Numbered from the stretch's first letter, positions 7,381-16,681 are shown. The stretch is DNA of 64,000 nt from Arcticibacter sp045629565 (GCF_045629565.1 NZ_JAZQRL010000063.1:1-64000), one strand, 5' to 3'. The notes: generated by a model not told the origin, from the sequence alone. Made by a program: numbers and translations.

Positions 7381-8607
7381 TCAACGAGAAGATTCTGTGC
7401 TGGCTTCTTTAGTACGTTTAATGAATTTTTTCTTCTTTTTCTTTTTAACACCGTTTGTGGACGCCTTGAAAACTGGTTCTTCGCCAATCTCAGGAGGAAG
7501 AGGTATATGCGGAATAGGCCTGCCGATAAGTGCTTCTATACTGGCAAGTTTACGTACATCTTTTTCATTTACAAATGTAATGGCGGTTCCGGTGGTCTCT
7601 GCGCGGGCGGTTCGTCCAACGCGGTGAATGTAGTCTTCTGCATCACCCGGCACATCAAAGTTCAAAACCAGGCTGGTGCCTTCGACATCTATACCCCTGG
7701 AAATCACGTCAGTTCCGATCAGTACTCTCAGCTTTCTGTTTCTGAAAGAAAGCATGATTTCTTCACGCTCAGACTGGTCAAGGTCTGAATGAAACGGCTT
7801 TGCCTGTATATGTATTGCTTTAAGCGATTTGTAAAGTGCTTTTACTTTTTCTTTGGTAGAGGCAAAAATGATTACGCTCTGATATTCGTTTTTCTGAAGC
7901 AGCAAGGTGATCAAAGGGATTTTTTGACTATCGGCCACTTTATAAATTTGCTGGTCGATGCCCGCTGCCGGCTGCGAAACAGCCATCGTTACCTGTTCAG
8001 GCTTGTTAAGAATGGATGTTGCAAGCTTTCTGATTTTAGGCGGCATGGTCGCTGAAAACATCACCGTCTGCCTTTTTTCAGGAAGAAAGCTAATGATGCG
8101 CATGATATCATCCAAAAAGCCCATATCCATCATCCGGTCTGCTTCATCGAGAATCAGACATTCCAGATGTTCGGCCTTGAAGGTTCCTGAGTTGAGATGA
8201 GCAATCAGTCTGCCTGGTGTAGCAATGACAATATCAACGCCGTCCTTTAAGGCGCGCTGCTGCTGTCCATATACAATGCCGTCACCTCCGCCGTATACGG
8301 CTACCGAGCTAATGCCTGTAAAATAGCCGAGTCCTTCCACCTGCTGGTCAATCTGTTGAGCCAGTTCACGTGTTGGGGCAAGGATGAGTGTATGCGTGTG
8401 TTTTTTATCAGTTTTTGATATGCTATTTAATACAGGGAGCAAATAAGATGCGGTCTTACCGGTGCCTGTTTGGGCGCAGGCAATCAAATCTTTCCCCTGA
8501 AGAATTAAGGGTATTGTTTGCTGCTGAATGGGGGTGGGTTCTTTATAACCCATACTTAGAATGCCGTCAAGCAGTTGCTCTTCGAAATTAAAATCCTGGA
8601 AAGTCAA
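7381..8607 (-). CDS. rhlE: DEAD-box RNA helicase, RhlE-type
   Basis: A 408-residue ATP-dependent RNA helicase. All core motifs are present: Q motif region GYKEPTPIQQQT, motif I AQTGTGKT, Ia PTRELAQQ, II DEAD, III SAT, V TDVISRGIDVEG and VI HRVGRTARA. The C-terminal tail is short and lysine-rich (KKKKKKFIKRTK), probably an RNA-binding extension. The start is a TTG: there is no in-frame upstream ATG before a stop, and starting at the next Met (residue 19) would remove the conserved FQDFNFEEQLLDGI lead. Likely role in ribosome assembly or RNA turnover in the cold. The gene symbol rests on similarity to the RhlE branch. Confidence 0.92.
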   Translation of the reverse strand: MTFQDFNFEEQLLDGILSMGYKEPTPIQQQTIPLILQGKDLIACAQTGTGKTASYLLPVLNSISKTDKKHTHTLILAPTRELAQQIDQQVEGLGYFTGISSVAVYGGGDGIVYGQQQRALKDGVDIVIATPGRLIAHLNSGTFKAEHLECLILDEADRMMDMGFLDDIMRIISFLPEKRQTVMFSATMPPKIRKLATSILNKPEQVTMAVSQPAAGIDQQIYKVADSQKIPLITLLLQKNEYQSVIIFASTKEKVKALYKSLKAIHIQAKPFHSDLDQSEREEIMLSFRNRKLRVLIGTDVISRGIDVEGTSLVLNFDVPGDAEDYIHRVGRTARAETTGTAITFVNEKDVRKLASIEALIGRPIPHIPLPPEIGEEPVFKASTNGVKKKKKKKFIKRTKEASTESSR

Positions 8608-8704
8608 TATATGTTGTATTATTCATTGCCAAGTTAAATATAATTTTCAACAATTTATACTTTGATAAGTACGGGAGAAAGCGGTAACTTGAGCTCCTAA
8701 ACGC

Positions 8705-9355
8705 ATGTTCGAGATGAAACACTATTTTATAGGCCTGGCCATGCTTGCGCTTTTATACACTTCATGCTCCAGTTCCCAACAGAATAAGGAGGAAGACACT
8801 GCTCTTAAAGAGCTTGCAGCACTAAAAACGAGGATTGACAATATGATGTCTGACAGTACGCTTCAGGTACTGGTTAAGGTTAAAGGCAAGCGTGAGCTGC
8901 AGATAGTAGAGGGCAGGGGGTATCCAAGAGATATAGAGACTACTTACAATTTGCTACGCGATACGACCGGAAAAGTGTTGTTTATTTCTGAAATGCCTTA
9001 CAATGCAACGAGTGAGTGGTTTATTGCCTATAAAAGTTATTTCGATACTGACGGTAAGTTATTTGCGTTTCAACGACAGAACAACTTTTTAAACAATGGT
9101 TGTACGCACGGCGCCGCCATGGAAAACAGCATCGGGTATTATAATAAGGAATTTTTGCTTATTGATTCCTTGTATACGATAACTGATACTTATAAAAAGC
9201 CGCTGGATAAAAAAGCCTGTAAGTTCCCCTATAATTTTAAGTACACCATTAGCAAGACGCTGGATGAATATCTGGCAGCTAAGAACATAAAACTGGCTTC
9301 ACTTAATAGGGTCCAGGGTGTTCTTTCCAGCCGACATAGCGAAATAGCTGAATAA
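8705..9355 (+). CDS. Putative lipoprotein, unknown
   Basis: A 216-residue lipoprotein with signal and lipobox ending LALLYTSC (Cys21). The mature part begins with a short charged helix (KEEDTALKELAALKTRIDNM), then mixed alpha/beta sequence. I recognise no domain. A second ATG at 8714 would also preserve the lipobox. It is divergent from the helicase gene and convergent with the next unknown gene. Confidence 0.65.
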   Translation: MFEMKHYFIGLAMLALLYTSCSSSQQNKEEDTALKELAALKTRIDNMMSDSTLQVLVKVKGKRELQIVEGRGYPRDIETTYNLLRDTTGKVLFISEMPYNATSEWFIAYKSYFDTDGKLFAFQRQNNFLNNGCTHGAAMENSIGYYNKEFLLIDSLYTITDTYKKPLDKKACKFPYNFKYTISKTLDEYLAAKNIKLASLNRVQGVLSSRHSEIAE

Positions 9356-9385
9356 TGGATTGCCAGGAATTTAAGATTAACGGAA

Positions 9386-9826
9386 CTATCCGGTCATGCT
9401 GCTTACCCAACGCGACTGTTTGATTTGGGTTTCCGTGGTCGAGTACAGCTCTGCCTTTATTTCGTCCAGGGTGGTTTGCAGGGCCATGACATCTTGTTGT
9501 ATGGACTCATGCTGAACGGTGAGGTAGTCCTCACTTAAATTCATTAGTTCTTCAATTGTAGCTTTCAGGTTCGCCTGGTGGCAGAATATTTTGCTCAGGA
9601 CGGCATTTTTCTTCCGATCTAGTGAATTGATTGAACAGTTGATCAGCTGGATCTTATTGATCCGGTCATCGTTAAGCTCATCGCCGAAAAATTTCAGCAT
9701 CAGTTTCTTTAGAAACTTGACCTCATCCTCGAAGAAATCAATGTATGAAAGCCAGTTTCTTGATGAAAGATAGAGTCCTTGGATGTTGGAACCTGTCCCT
9801 GCCGGTGATGTTGTTTCCGCTCTCAT
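9386..9826 (-). CDS. Helical cytoplasmic protein, unknown
   Basis: A 146-residue protein with no signal peptide that is mostly helical: FFEDEVKFLKKLMLKFFGDE, then RKKNAVLSKIFCHQANLKAT and VMALQTTLDEIKAELYS look like a three-helix bundle or coiled coil. I chose the ATG at 9826; the longer reading from 9925 adds 33 hydrophobic/aromatic residues from AT-rich sequence that look non-coding. No family is recognised. It is divergent from a small membrane protein 106 bases away, so the two might be co-regulated. Confidence 0.55.
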   Translation of the reverse strand: MRAETTSPAGTGSNIQGLYLSSRNWLSYIDFFEDEVKFLKKLMLKFFGDELNDDRINKIQLINCSINSLDRKKNAVLSKIFCHQANLKATIEELMNLSEDYLTVQHESIQQDVMALQTTLDEIKAELYSTTETQIKQSRWVSSMTG

Positions 9827-9932
9827 AATATTGATATTAAATAATGATAAGTATAAAAATGAGGTTATTTTTGCCGGGTAAAAATGACATAAGTCATTTA
9901 ACTTGCTGATATAGAGAATAAACAAAAATGTA

Positions 9933-10340
9933 ATGAAAAGAGTCGTTTTAAACGGATTACTCGTCGGAATTATCTTATTTATAATGAGCTACGGAGGGCT
10001 CTTCCTGTCAATCAGGTTCTTTCCGGAATTGTTCCTGGACTACAACAACCCATTATTTAACTCAGACGGGAGCCGTGATGTTCTGTTTTATCTGCACGCC
10101 TTTATCATCAGCCTGGCTTTGTCATGGTTTTGGGACAGGTTTAAAGGGCTTTTCGGGGGTAACTTTGTATTAAGGGGAATCGAGTTCGGCTTTGTGTATG
10201 GGCTGGTAGCGCTACTGCCGGTCATGTGGATTACGTTCAGTGCGATGGATATCACAGTTGTGATGGTTGCCAGCTGGTTTATTTATGGTTTACTGCAGGC
10301 CACTGTCGCTGGAATTGTTTTAGCTAAAACAAACCCTTAG
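9933..10340 (+). CDS. Four-helix membrane protein, unknown
   Basis: A 135-residue integral membrane protein with about four transmembrane segments: VVLNGLLVGIILFIMSYGGL, VLFYLHAFIISLALSWFW, FGFVYGLVALLPVMWITF and VVMVASWFIYGLLQATVAGI. A charged loop (WDRFKGLFGG) lies between segments 2 and 3. No domain is identified. It ends 23 bases before the convergent YceI-like gene. Confidence 0.6.
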   Translation: MKRVVLNGLLVGIILFIMSYGGLFLSIRFFPELFLDYNNPLFNSDGSRDVLFYLHAFIISLALSWFWDRFKGLFGGNFVLRGIEFGFVYGLVALLPVMWITFSAMDITVVMVASWFIYGLLQATVAGIVLAKTNP

Positions 10341-10363
10341 ATGTGCCGGCTCAAGGATGCATG

Positions 10364-10975
10364 CTAGCTAAGCGTTTTGAGTGTCAGCTTAAACTCGACG
10401 CTTAGTTTATTATCTGTCTGGATCATTCCACCCAGCTTCCTTGGAGGAGTAAGTCCGAAGTCGGAAAAATTAACATCCCGCTCGCCTAAGAGCTGGATGT
10501 TTCGCTGATTATCCAGCTTGAATGTGTAATCAACCGTAAAGCGTTTTACTTTGCCGGCGAGCTCGATGTCAACCGTTCCTTTTATTTTACTTTCTCTGGA
10601 GCTCAGTGCCGGAAATTTTTCCAGATTTATAAAGCTAATTTTCAGTTGAGGAAATTCTTTTGCTTTCAGCGTTTTGCGAAGGTCGGCTGTCATGACGGCA
10701 TGATGACAGTCGAAAAGCTTCACACTGAGACCGAGCCTGCCTTTCAACGGCAAATTACCTTCTTGAATCTGATTTTTATACACCAGTATGGTGTCTGAAT
10801 TGCTATATCCGGTGATATCACATTTAAAGGTATTAATGTTTGTTGTGCCTTTCACTTTCAAGGACCCGCCATTCATTACCACCCAACGAGTAGGTGCCGG
10901 AGCGGACTTGTGAAGCGTAAAGCTACACAGCAAGGATATAAAAAGGGTGAGTGAATATATAGATAGGCATTTCAT
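10364..10975 (-). CDS. YceI-like domain protein, second copy
   Basis: A 203-residue exported protein of the YceI lipocalin-like family, which binds isoprenoid-type lipids in characterised members. The ATG at 10975 starts a signal sequence (MKCLSIYSLTLFISLLCSF); the longer reading adds 24 non-homologous residues. Family features are SLKVKGTTNINTFKCDITG (equivalent to the GTSNIHDW block of the first copy), LRKTLKAKEFPQLKISF, KIKGTVDIELAGKVKRFTVD and DFGLTPPRKLGGMIQ. It is the more divergent of two YceI proteins flanking a beta-barrel protein; the three are probably one locus, though a terminator lies between the barrel gene and this one. Confidence 0.85.
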   Translation of the reverse strand: MKCLSIYSLTLFISLLCSFTLHKSAPAPTRWVVMNGGSLKVKGTTNINTFKCDITGYSNSDTILVYKNQIQEGNLPLKGRLGLSVKLFDCHHAVMTADLRKTLKAKEFPQLKISFINLEKFPALSSRESKIKGTVDIELAGKVKRFTVDYTFKLDNQRNIQLLGERDVNFSDFGLTPPRKLGGMIQTDNKLSVEFKLTLKTLS

Positions 10976-11014
10976 GTAGTATCTCTTAGTCTTGACGAGT
11001 CCAGAGCGCTGCAA

Positions 11015-11056
11015 TAATAAAAAATAAAAGTCAGGTTGAAGGTTCAACCTGACTTT
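11015..11056 (-). terminator. Intrinsic terminator after the porin-like gene
   Basis: A 14-bp perfect inverted repeat, AAAGTCAGGTTGAA/TTCAACCTGACTTT (11056-11043 with 11040-11027), is followed on the minus strand by TTTTATTTTTTATTATT. It is 24 bases after the porin-like stop codon and 40 bases ahead of the second YceI start, so it should reduce read-through into that gene. Confidence 0.85.
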
Positions 11057-11079
11057 GTTAAGTTCAAAAGAACCGTTTA

Positions 11080-12429
11080 CTAGAATCCTACAACAGCCTG
11101 GATTACGTAGCCATTAAATTTGCCACCGTTTCTGTAGTCTGTTACTGCAAAATCTTTATATTTCTGGTTTACATATTCGCCTTTTAATAGTACGTTTCTT
11201 GTAAGGAACCAGCCAGCTGCGAAAGATGCACGGTCAATTTTGATATCTTCAGGGCTTCCTACGAGTTCTGAGGTTACTGTGTTATAGCGGGCACCGATGA
11301 AAACATTTTCTTTTTGTCCAAATCTGTACACTCCTTCGATCGCGAATTGTTTAGCGTCTCTTGAATCAGCCTCTGATTTTGATCTTCCTTTCGCGATTTC
11401 GTACGTTCCGAACACTTCCAGACCGTAGGTTTTAACAAATCCATTGAATTGGAAAGCATCGATTTTCTTGGTGAAGCCCGGGTTAAAGCGACCAGAGAAA
11501 GCTGCAGAAGCATAAGTTGGTGCAGGATTGATAGGGGCTCCGGCCACTGTCGAGATTTGTTCCATCACCATGAAGTAGTTTGAACCTGTGCGGTCTCCAC
11601 CATATAAGGTGTTTCCGTTGTTACCTGCACTGTTATTATGGTAGAATGATCCTGCAACGCGGATGCGTACATTCTCGTCAACCTGTGCGTCGTATCCGAT
11701 CTTACCATAGATGGAAGGAGATTTACGCAGGTTGTCATCTACGATATTTCCTTGTGCATCTCTGCCGGCAGTAACGCTGTCGATGTTTCCTTTGATCAAT
11801 CCGTTAGATACACCCAGCATTCCGAATGCATTACCCTGGCGTACATAAACTTCTCCACCGATTTCTGTTGCGAAGGCATCCATGATATAGTTCTCCACAA
11901 AGGGGTTTTGCAGGGTTTGTCCACCATCTGATCTGCGGAAGTGCTGATCACCATAGTTAATCTCGGTATGTCCGATTTTGATGGTTGTGATCTTCATGAT
12001 ATCATCCCAGATTTTTCCATTAAAAGGAAGCTTGTCAAACTGAATATAACCACCTTTTACCCACGTTTCGTTATGGTGACGGGAAGACAAATAGCTTGTC
12101 AGGTTCAGACGGATACCATCAGCTAGCTGCACATCCATGAAAAGGTTGGCGTTAGCAGTATTAAATCCAGGGCTTATTTTATACAGATTGTTGGCAGTGT
12201 TTTCATGCTTCAATCCCTGGAAAGACTGAGTAAAGCCTGCTCCGAACTTCACCTTCAATCCGTCGAATTCAGTAAGCGTATCTTTAGGAGCTTCGAAGAC
12301 ATTTATTCCGCTTTGGTCATAGGCTCTCATGTTAGTCCAGTTCCTGTCCTGGGCATTCACAAGCGCGGGGCTTATGAATATTGCTGCTGCGGCAGCTTTT
12401 TTTGCAATTGATAGTAAATTAGTTCTCAT
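11080..12429 (-). CDS. Porin-like outer-membrane beta-barrel protein
   Basis: A 449-residue outer-membrane protein. It has a signal peptide (AAAAAIFISPALVNAQ), many alternating-hydrophobicity strands (LKVKFGAGFTQSFQGL, NLFMDVQLADGIRLNLTSYL, KQFAIEGVYRFG, VFIGARYNTVTSEL, FAAGWFLTRNVLLKGEYV) and a C-terminal strand ending AVVGF with the terminal Phe usual for barrel insertion. It resembles uncharacterised Bacteroidota porins of the phosphate-selective OprO/P type, but substrate specificity cannot be read. It lies 38 bases downstream of the first YceI gene and is probably transcribed with it. Confidence 0.75.
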   Translation of the reverse strand: MRTNLLSIAKKAAAAAIFISPALVNAQDRNWTNMRAYDQSGINVFEAPKDTLTEFDGLKVKFGAGFTQSFQGLKHENTANNLYKISPGFNTANANLFMDVQLADGIRLNLTSYLSSRHHNETWVKGGYIQFDKLPFNGKIWDDIMKITTIKIGHTEINYGDQHFRRSDGGQTLQNPFVENYIMDAFATEIGGEVYVRQGNAFGMLGVSNGLIKGNIDSVTAGRDAQGNIVDDNLRKSPSIYGKIGYDAQVDENVRIRVAGSFYHNNSAGNNGNTLYGGDRTGSNYFMVMEQISTVAGAPINPAPTYASAAFSGRFNPGFTKKIDAFQFNGFVKTYGLEVFGTYEIAKGRSKSEADSRDAKQFAIEGVYRFGQKENVFIGARYNTVTSELVGSPEDIKIDRASFAAGWFLTRNVLLKGEYVNQKYKDFAVTDYRNGGKFNGYVIQAVVGF

Positions 12430-12467
12430 TGTATTTGGTGTTTACTTGTGTATGAATGATTGAAGGT

Positions 12468-13067
12468 TTATTTTTTTAGCTTCAACGTGTAGATTACATT
12501 TATTTCATCGGCTACTTTCAATGCGCCCAGCATGAAGGAAGGAGGTTGTATACCATATTCGCTCATTTTAATTTTTCTCGTGCCGCTCAGGGAAATGGAA
12601 CCATCTGCATTTTCGCTGGCCTTTCCTTGTACTGTAATGTCTTTTGTAACACCAGCTATGGTTAGAGCACCTGTGCCTTTTACTATATCTCCGCTAACAG
12701 TGGCTGAGTTTAATTTGAAAGCGATTGCAGGGAATTTATCGGCCTTCATGGCTTTGTGGGCTCTGCTATTAAGTAAGTCTTCTTTGCCTTTCAAGTTTTT
12801 TACCGCTATGTTGAAAGTCAGCGCTTTTACATCGGTAAGATCCTTTCCAGTCAGGGTGACCTGAGCATCGCCGGCTATGGTATTGGTTTGCATGGTCCAG
12901 TCATGGATATTGGATGTTCCGGCTACTTTGATTTCTGATCCCGGAGCGATCTTGTATGTTTGTGCGGCACTACGTTGCGTAAATGCGACTGTGCTGAGGG
13001 TAAACGCAAGAAGAACAAGGATCTTCTGGAAGTTTTTAGTGTAATGTGTGTTTGTTGCCGTTTTCAT
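12468..13067 (-). CDS. YceI-family exported protein
   Basis: A 199-residue YceI protein (lipocalin-like beta barrel that binds polyisoprenoid or amide-type lipids in known relatives). It has an N-terminal signal (ILVLLAFTLSTVAFTQRSAAQ), then the diagnostic KVAGTSNIHDWTMQT, LLNSRAHKAMKADKFPAIAF, TGALTIAGVTKDITV and ISLSGTRKIKMSEYGIQPP blocks. It is the first gene of the minus-strand YceI/porin/YceI set, with a TACATTTG -7 element about 40 bases upstream. Confidence 0.92.
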   Translation of the reverse strand: MKTATNTHYTKNFQKILVLLAFTLSTVAFTQRSAAQTYKIAPGSEIKVAGTSNIHDWTMQTNTIAGDAQVTLTGKDLTDVKALTFNIAVKNLKGKEDLLNSRAHKAMKADKFPAIAFKLNSATVSGDIVKGTGALTIAGVTKDITVQGKASENADGSISLSGTRKIKMSEYGIQPPSFMLGALKVADEINVIYTLKLKK

Positions 13068-13107
13068 TTTTCTATTTTTATGGTGTTGTAACTCTTGTTG
13101 TATGCTA

Positions 13108-13115
13108 CAAATGTA
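13108..13115 (-). promoter_or_regulatory. -7 element upstream of the YceI operon
   Basis: TACATTTG on the minus strand matches TAnnTTTG and lies about 40 bases ahead of the YceI start. The -33 position has no TTTG; a G-rich tract (13126-13137) occupies it, which could indicate an activator-dependent or alternative-sigma promoter. Confidence 0.5.
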
Positions 13116-13370
13116 GACCTAAGCAGGGGGAGAGGGAATGACGACCCTTATTTACAAAAGTGACGTTGAACATTTAATGTTAGAACAAGATAAATTATTA
13201 ACTAAAGGCGGCGAAGTTATCGTTATACTTATGAAAAACTTAATGAGAGTTATATTGTCATAAGAAAGTTAATGTTGCGGCACTGGATGCCGATTAGCGA
13301 TAATGTGACCGCTGTCATTCCTGGTTGGAGGAGTTAACCCTACTTTCGTGCATTATTTCAAAAACAGATC
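13116..13370. other. Intergenic region between yceI and pta
   Basis: Non-coding divergent region of about 300 bases counting the -7 element. I find no ORF or RNA. It contains a small CGGCA/TGCCG hairpin (13278-13292). TACTTTCG (13340-13347), one mismatch from TAnnTTTG, lies 23 bases before pta and may be its -7 element. Confidence 0.4.
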
Positions 13371-15464
13371 ATGACCAAAAATATTTTTATTGCGACAGCA
13401 GAGCCCTACAGCGGGAAATCAATCGTTGCACTCGGGCTTGTTAACATGCTCCTGGGAAAGACGCAACGGGTCGGCTATTTCAAGCCTATTGTCAATTTTC
13501 ACCCTCTTGAAGAGAAAGACATTCACGTTCAAACGATAATTGAACATTTCGGGTTGCCAATTAACTACGAAGATACATATGCGGTTACGAGGCAGGAAGC
13601 GATGCGTCAGATAGAGGGAGACAGTCAGGGGCAGATGATGGACCTTGTTATCAGCAAGTTTAAGAAGATAGAAGCAAATTACGATTTCACAGTAATAGAA
13701 GGAAGCGACTTTATTGGCGAAGGTGCGGCATTTGAGTTTGAGGCCAATATTTCAATAGCAAAAAATTTAGGAGCACCTGTTATCATCGTAGTATCCGGAG
13801 AGAATAAAACGACTGCACAGGTGATCAACTCGGCTCATACGATGTTAAGAAATTTTGAGGCACGGGAAATGCAGGTTCTGGCGATTGTGGCAAACCGGGT
13901 TAAGCCTGATCAGGTGGATGATGTACAGGATTTGCTTAAAGTTCAGCTTCCCGAAGGATCCATACTGGCGGTTATACCGGAAGATAAGGGCCTACAGAGC
14001 CCATCCATGAAAGAGATATATGAGAATTTAGGTGGAAAGCTCCTTTTTGGCGAAGACCAGTTGACTAACCAGGTCGATAATTTCGTTACCGGTGCGATGA
14101 ATGTGCCAAACTTTCTGAATCATATTAAGGAGAACGTGCTGATCGTAACGCCCGGAGATCGCGGTGATATCATTATCGGTGCGCTTCAGGCAAATCTGTC
14201 TACCAATTACCCTAAAATTGCAGGTGTGGTGCTGACTGCCGGATCAGAGCCTGAAGAGCCTATTATCAGACTGTTGCAAGGTTCACAGACGGTATTCCCG
14301 ATTATCGCGGTGAAGACGGGGACGTTTCAAACTATTACGCAGATCGATTCTATCAAGCCAAAGATTACAACTGATAATGCTAAAAAGATCCAGCTGGCGA
14401 TTGATACCTTCAGCAAGTATATGGACATGCAATCGCTGGATGAGAAGATTATCACGTTCACACCTGAAGGCATTACGCCGCATATGTTCCAGTATCAGCT
14501 GGGACAGTGGGCGAAGAAGGAGATCAAAAATATTGTATTGCCAGAAGGTCATGACGACAGAATACTTAAGGCCGCAAGCCGGTTGATCAAACAGGAGATT
14601 GTTGAGCTGACCATCCTGGGAGATATCGATATTATAGCTGCATCAGTTAAGAGGCTCGGACTCGATCTGGACCTGAGTGCAGTTCGTATTATCAATCCTG
14701 CCAAGTCTGAGTATTACGGAGAGTACGTAGAGACGCTTTATGAATTAAGAAAGAATAAGAATGTAACCATTGAAATGGCCAGGGATCTGATGACAGACGT
14801 ATCCTACTTTGGAACTATGATGGTCTATAAAGGGCATGCTGACGGAATGGTTTCTGGAGCTGTTCATACTACCCAGCACACCATCAGACCCGCTTTGCAG
14901 TTTGTGAAAACGAAGCCTGGGATTTCGGTAGTGTCGTCTGTCTTTTTCATGTGTCTGCCTGATCGTGTATCGGTATTTGGCGATTGTGCAGTAAATCCGA
15001 ATCCTAGTGCGGAACAACTTGCTGAGATTGCTATATCCTCAGCCGAAAGCAGTATCCTTTTTGGTATTGAGCCTCGTATTGCTATGTTATCTTACTCTTC
15101 AGGAACTTCAGGGGAAGGTGAAGACGTGGAGAAAGTGCGCAGAGCTACTGAAATAGTTAAAGCAAAGCGTCCGGACCTGAAGGTAGAAGGGCCTATTCAA
15201 TATGACGCGGCGGTAGATCCGGTTGTTGGTAAGCAAAAGCTGCCAAATTCTGAGGTTGCGGGTCAGGCCAGCGTGCTAATCTTCCCGGATCTGAATACGG
15301 GTAATAATACTTACAAAGCTGTTCAGCGTGAGACAGGTGCACTCGCTATCGGTCCTATGTTGCAGGGTTTGAATAAACCCGTTAACGACCTGAGCCGCGG
15401 TTGTACGGTAGATGATATCTTCAACACGGTCATCATTACGGCGATCCAAAGTCAACAAAGCTAA
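13371..15464 (+). CDS. pta: Phosphate acetyltransferase, long form
   Basis: A 697-residue enzyme interconverting acetyl-CoA and acetyl phosphate. It has the three-part architecture of long Pta: an N-terminal P-loop-like BioD-type domain (IFIATAEPYSGKSIVALGLV, residues 4-23), a central DRTGG domain (about 210-320) and a C-terminal catalytic PTA_PTB domain from about residue 370 (KNIVLPEGHDDRILKAA; MVSGAVHTTQHTIRPALQ; SYSSGTSGEGEDVEKVRRA; QYDAAVDP). The length is close to E. coli Pta. It is followed 17 bases later by ackA, giving the standard acetate/ATP overflow pathway. Confidence 0.97.
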   Translation: MTKNIFIATAEPYSGKSIVALGLVNMLLGKTQRVGYFKPIVNFHPLEEKDIHVQTIIEHFGLPINYEDTYAVTRQEAMRQIEGDSQGQMMDLVISKFKKIEANYDFTVIEGSDFIGEGAAFEFEANISIAKNLGAPVIIVVSGENKTTAQVINSAHTMLRNFEAREMQVLAIVANRVKPDQVDDVQDLLKVQLPEGSILAVIPEDKGLQSPSMKEIYENLGGKLLFGEDQLTNQVDNFVTGAMNVPNFLNHIKENVLIVTPGDRGDIIIGALQANLSTNYPKIAGVVLTAGSEPEEPIIRLLQGSQTVFPIIAVKTGTFQTITQIDSIKPKITTDNAKKIQLAIDTFSKYMDMQSLDEKIITFTPEGITPHMFQYQLGQWAKKEIKNIVLPEGHDDRILKAASRLIKQEIVELTILGDIDIIAASVKRLGLDLDLSAVRIINPAKSEYYGEYVETLYELRKNKNVTIEMARDLMTDVSYFGTMMVYKGHADGMVSGAVHTTQHTIRPALQFVKTKPGISVVSSVFFMCLPDRVSVFGDCAVNPNPSAEQLAEIAISSAESSILFGIEPRIAMLSYSSGTSGEGEDVEKVRRATEIVKAKRPDLKVEGPIQYDAAVDPVVGKQKLPNSEVAGQASVLIFPDLNTGNNTYKAVQRETGALAIGPMLQGLNKPVNDLSRGCTVDDIFNTVIITAIQSQQS

Positions 15465-15481
15465 TTTTTTAATAGAAAAGG

Positions 15482-16681
15482 ATGAATATTTTTGTGGTAA
15501 ACTGCGGAAGCAGCTCAATAAAATACCAATTGTTTAAGTGGCCGTCTGAAAGTCCAATTTGCTCCGGTCTGGTAGAACGCATCGGCCTTGAGGAGTCGAT
15601 TATCACGCATAAGGTTTATGTCAATGATCAGGAACAGGTGATTAAACGCGTACTGGATCTGCCGGATCATGATGCGGGAATGAAGGAAGTGGGGATGCTG
15701 CTTACAGAGCCGGGGATAGGGGTAATCCAGAATCCGGAGGAGATTGAAGTTGTTGGCCATCGGATCGTTCACGGAGGTGAGTCTTTTGTCGAAACCTGCA
15801 AGGTGACTCCCGATGTGAAGGAAGAGATTAAACGCCTGGCCATTTTAGCGCCTTTGCATAACCCAGGTCATTATGTAGGTATCAACGTGGCTGAGCACAT
15901 CTTCAGTAAGGCCACTCATGTGGTTGTTTTTGATACCGCTTTCCACTCGACGATGCCTGAGAAAGCTTTCCGGTATGCTATTCCCGAGAGCTTTTACAAT
16001 GATTATGGCGTGCGTGTGTATGGTTTCCATGGTACGAGTCATAAATATGTGAGTGAAGAAGCGAGAGCCTACCTGAACAAGCCCGATGCCAAATTGATCA
16101 CGATTCATTTGGGCAATGGTTGCAGCATGGCAGCGGTTGACGGTGGCAAATGTATCGACACGAGTATGGGCTTAGGACCGCTCGATGGTTTGATCATGGG
16201 TACGCGATGTGGTAACATCGACCCATCGGTTGTTTTTTACCTGGTTAATCAGTTAGGATATGACATCGCACAGGTAGATACACTGCTGAATAAGCGAAGC
16301 GGTATGCTTGGCTTAACAGGGTTCAGCGACATGAGGGATATACTGAAGGCGATTGATGCTGGGGATAAATGTGCCAAACTTGCATATGATATGTATGCTT
16401 ACCGCATTAAGAAATATATAGGTTCTTATGCTGCAGCGATGAATGGCTTAGACGCAATCATATTTACTGCGGGCGTTGGTGAGAATGATCCGGATCTTCG
16501 CGCGATGGTATGCCGTGATATGGAGTTCCTTGGTATCACATTTAACGAGGAAGAGAATAAGATTCGTGCAAAGGGCTTAAGGGAATTGAGTCTGCAGGAT
16601 TCTAAGGTTAAGGTACTGGTAGTGCCTACCAACGAAGAGCTGGAGATAGCAAAACAGTGTTTTGAACTGATTCAGAACTAA
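15482..16681 (+). CDS. ackA: Acetate kinase
   Basis: A 399-residue kinase making acetate and ATP from acetyl phosphate and ADP. Conserved blocks are NIFVVNCGSSSIKYQLF at the start, GHRIVHGGE, VFDTAFHSTMPE, YGFHGTSHKYVS, LGNGCSMAAVDGGKCIDTSM, and TAGVGENDPDLRAMVC near the end. The length is normal. It forms an operon with pta, closed by an intrinsic terminator. Confidence 0.98.
   Translation: MNIFVVNCGSSSIKYQLFKWPSESPICSGLVERIGLEESIITHKVYVNDQEQVIKRVLDLPDHDAGMKEVGMLLTEPGIGVIQNPEEIEVVGHRIVHGGESFVETCKVTPDVKEEIKRLAILAPLHNPGHYVGINVAEHIFSKATHVVVFDTAFHSTMPEKAFRYAIPESFYNDYGVRVYGFHGTSHKYVSEEARAYLNKPDAKLITIHLGNGCSMAAVDGGKCIDTSMGLGPLDGLIMGTRCGNIDPSVVFYLVNQLGYDIAQVDTLLNKRSGMLGLTGFSDMRDILKAIDAGDKCAKLAYDMYAYRIKKYIGSYAAAMNGLDAIIFTAGVGENDPDLRAMVCRDMEFLGITFNEEENKIRAKGLRELSLQDSKVKVLVVPTNEELEIAKQCFELIQN

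Noticed and set aside
7352..8200. Several plus-strand open frames opposite the DEAD-box helicase
   Set aside because: All are antisense shadows of a helicase with every core motif in place.
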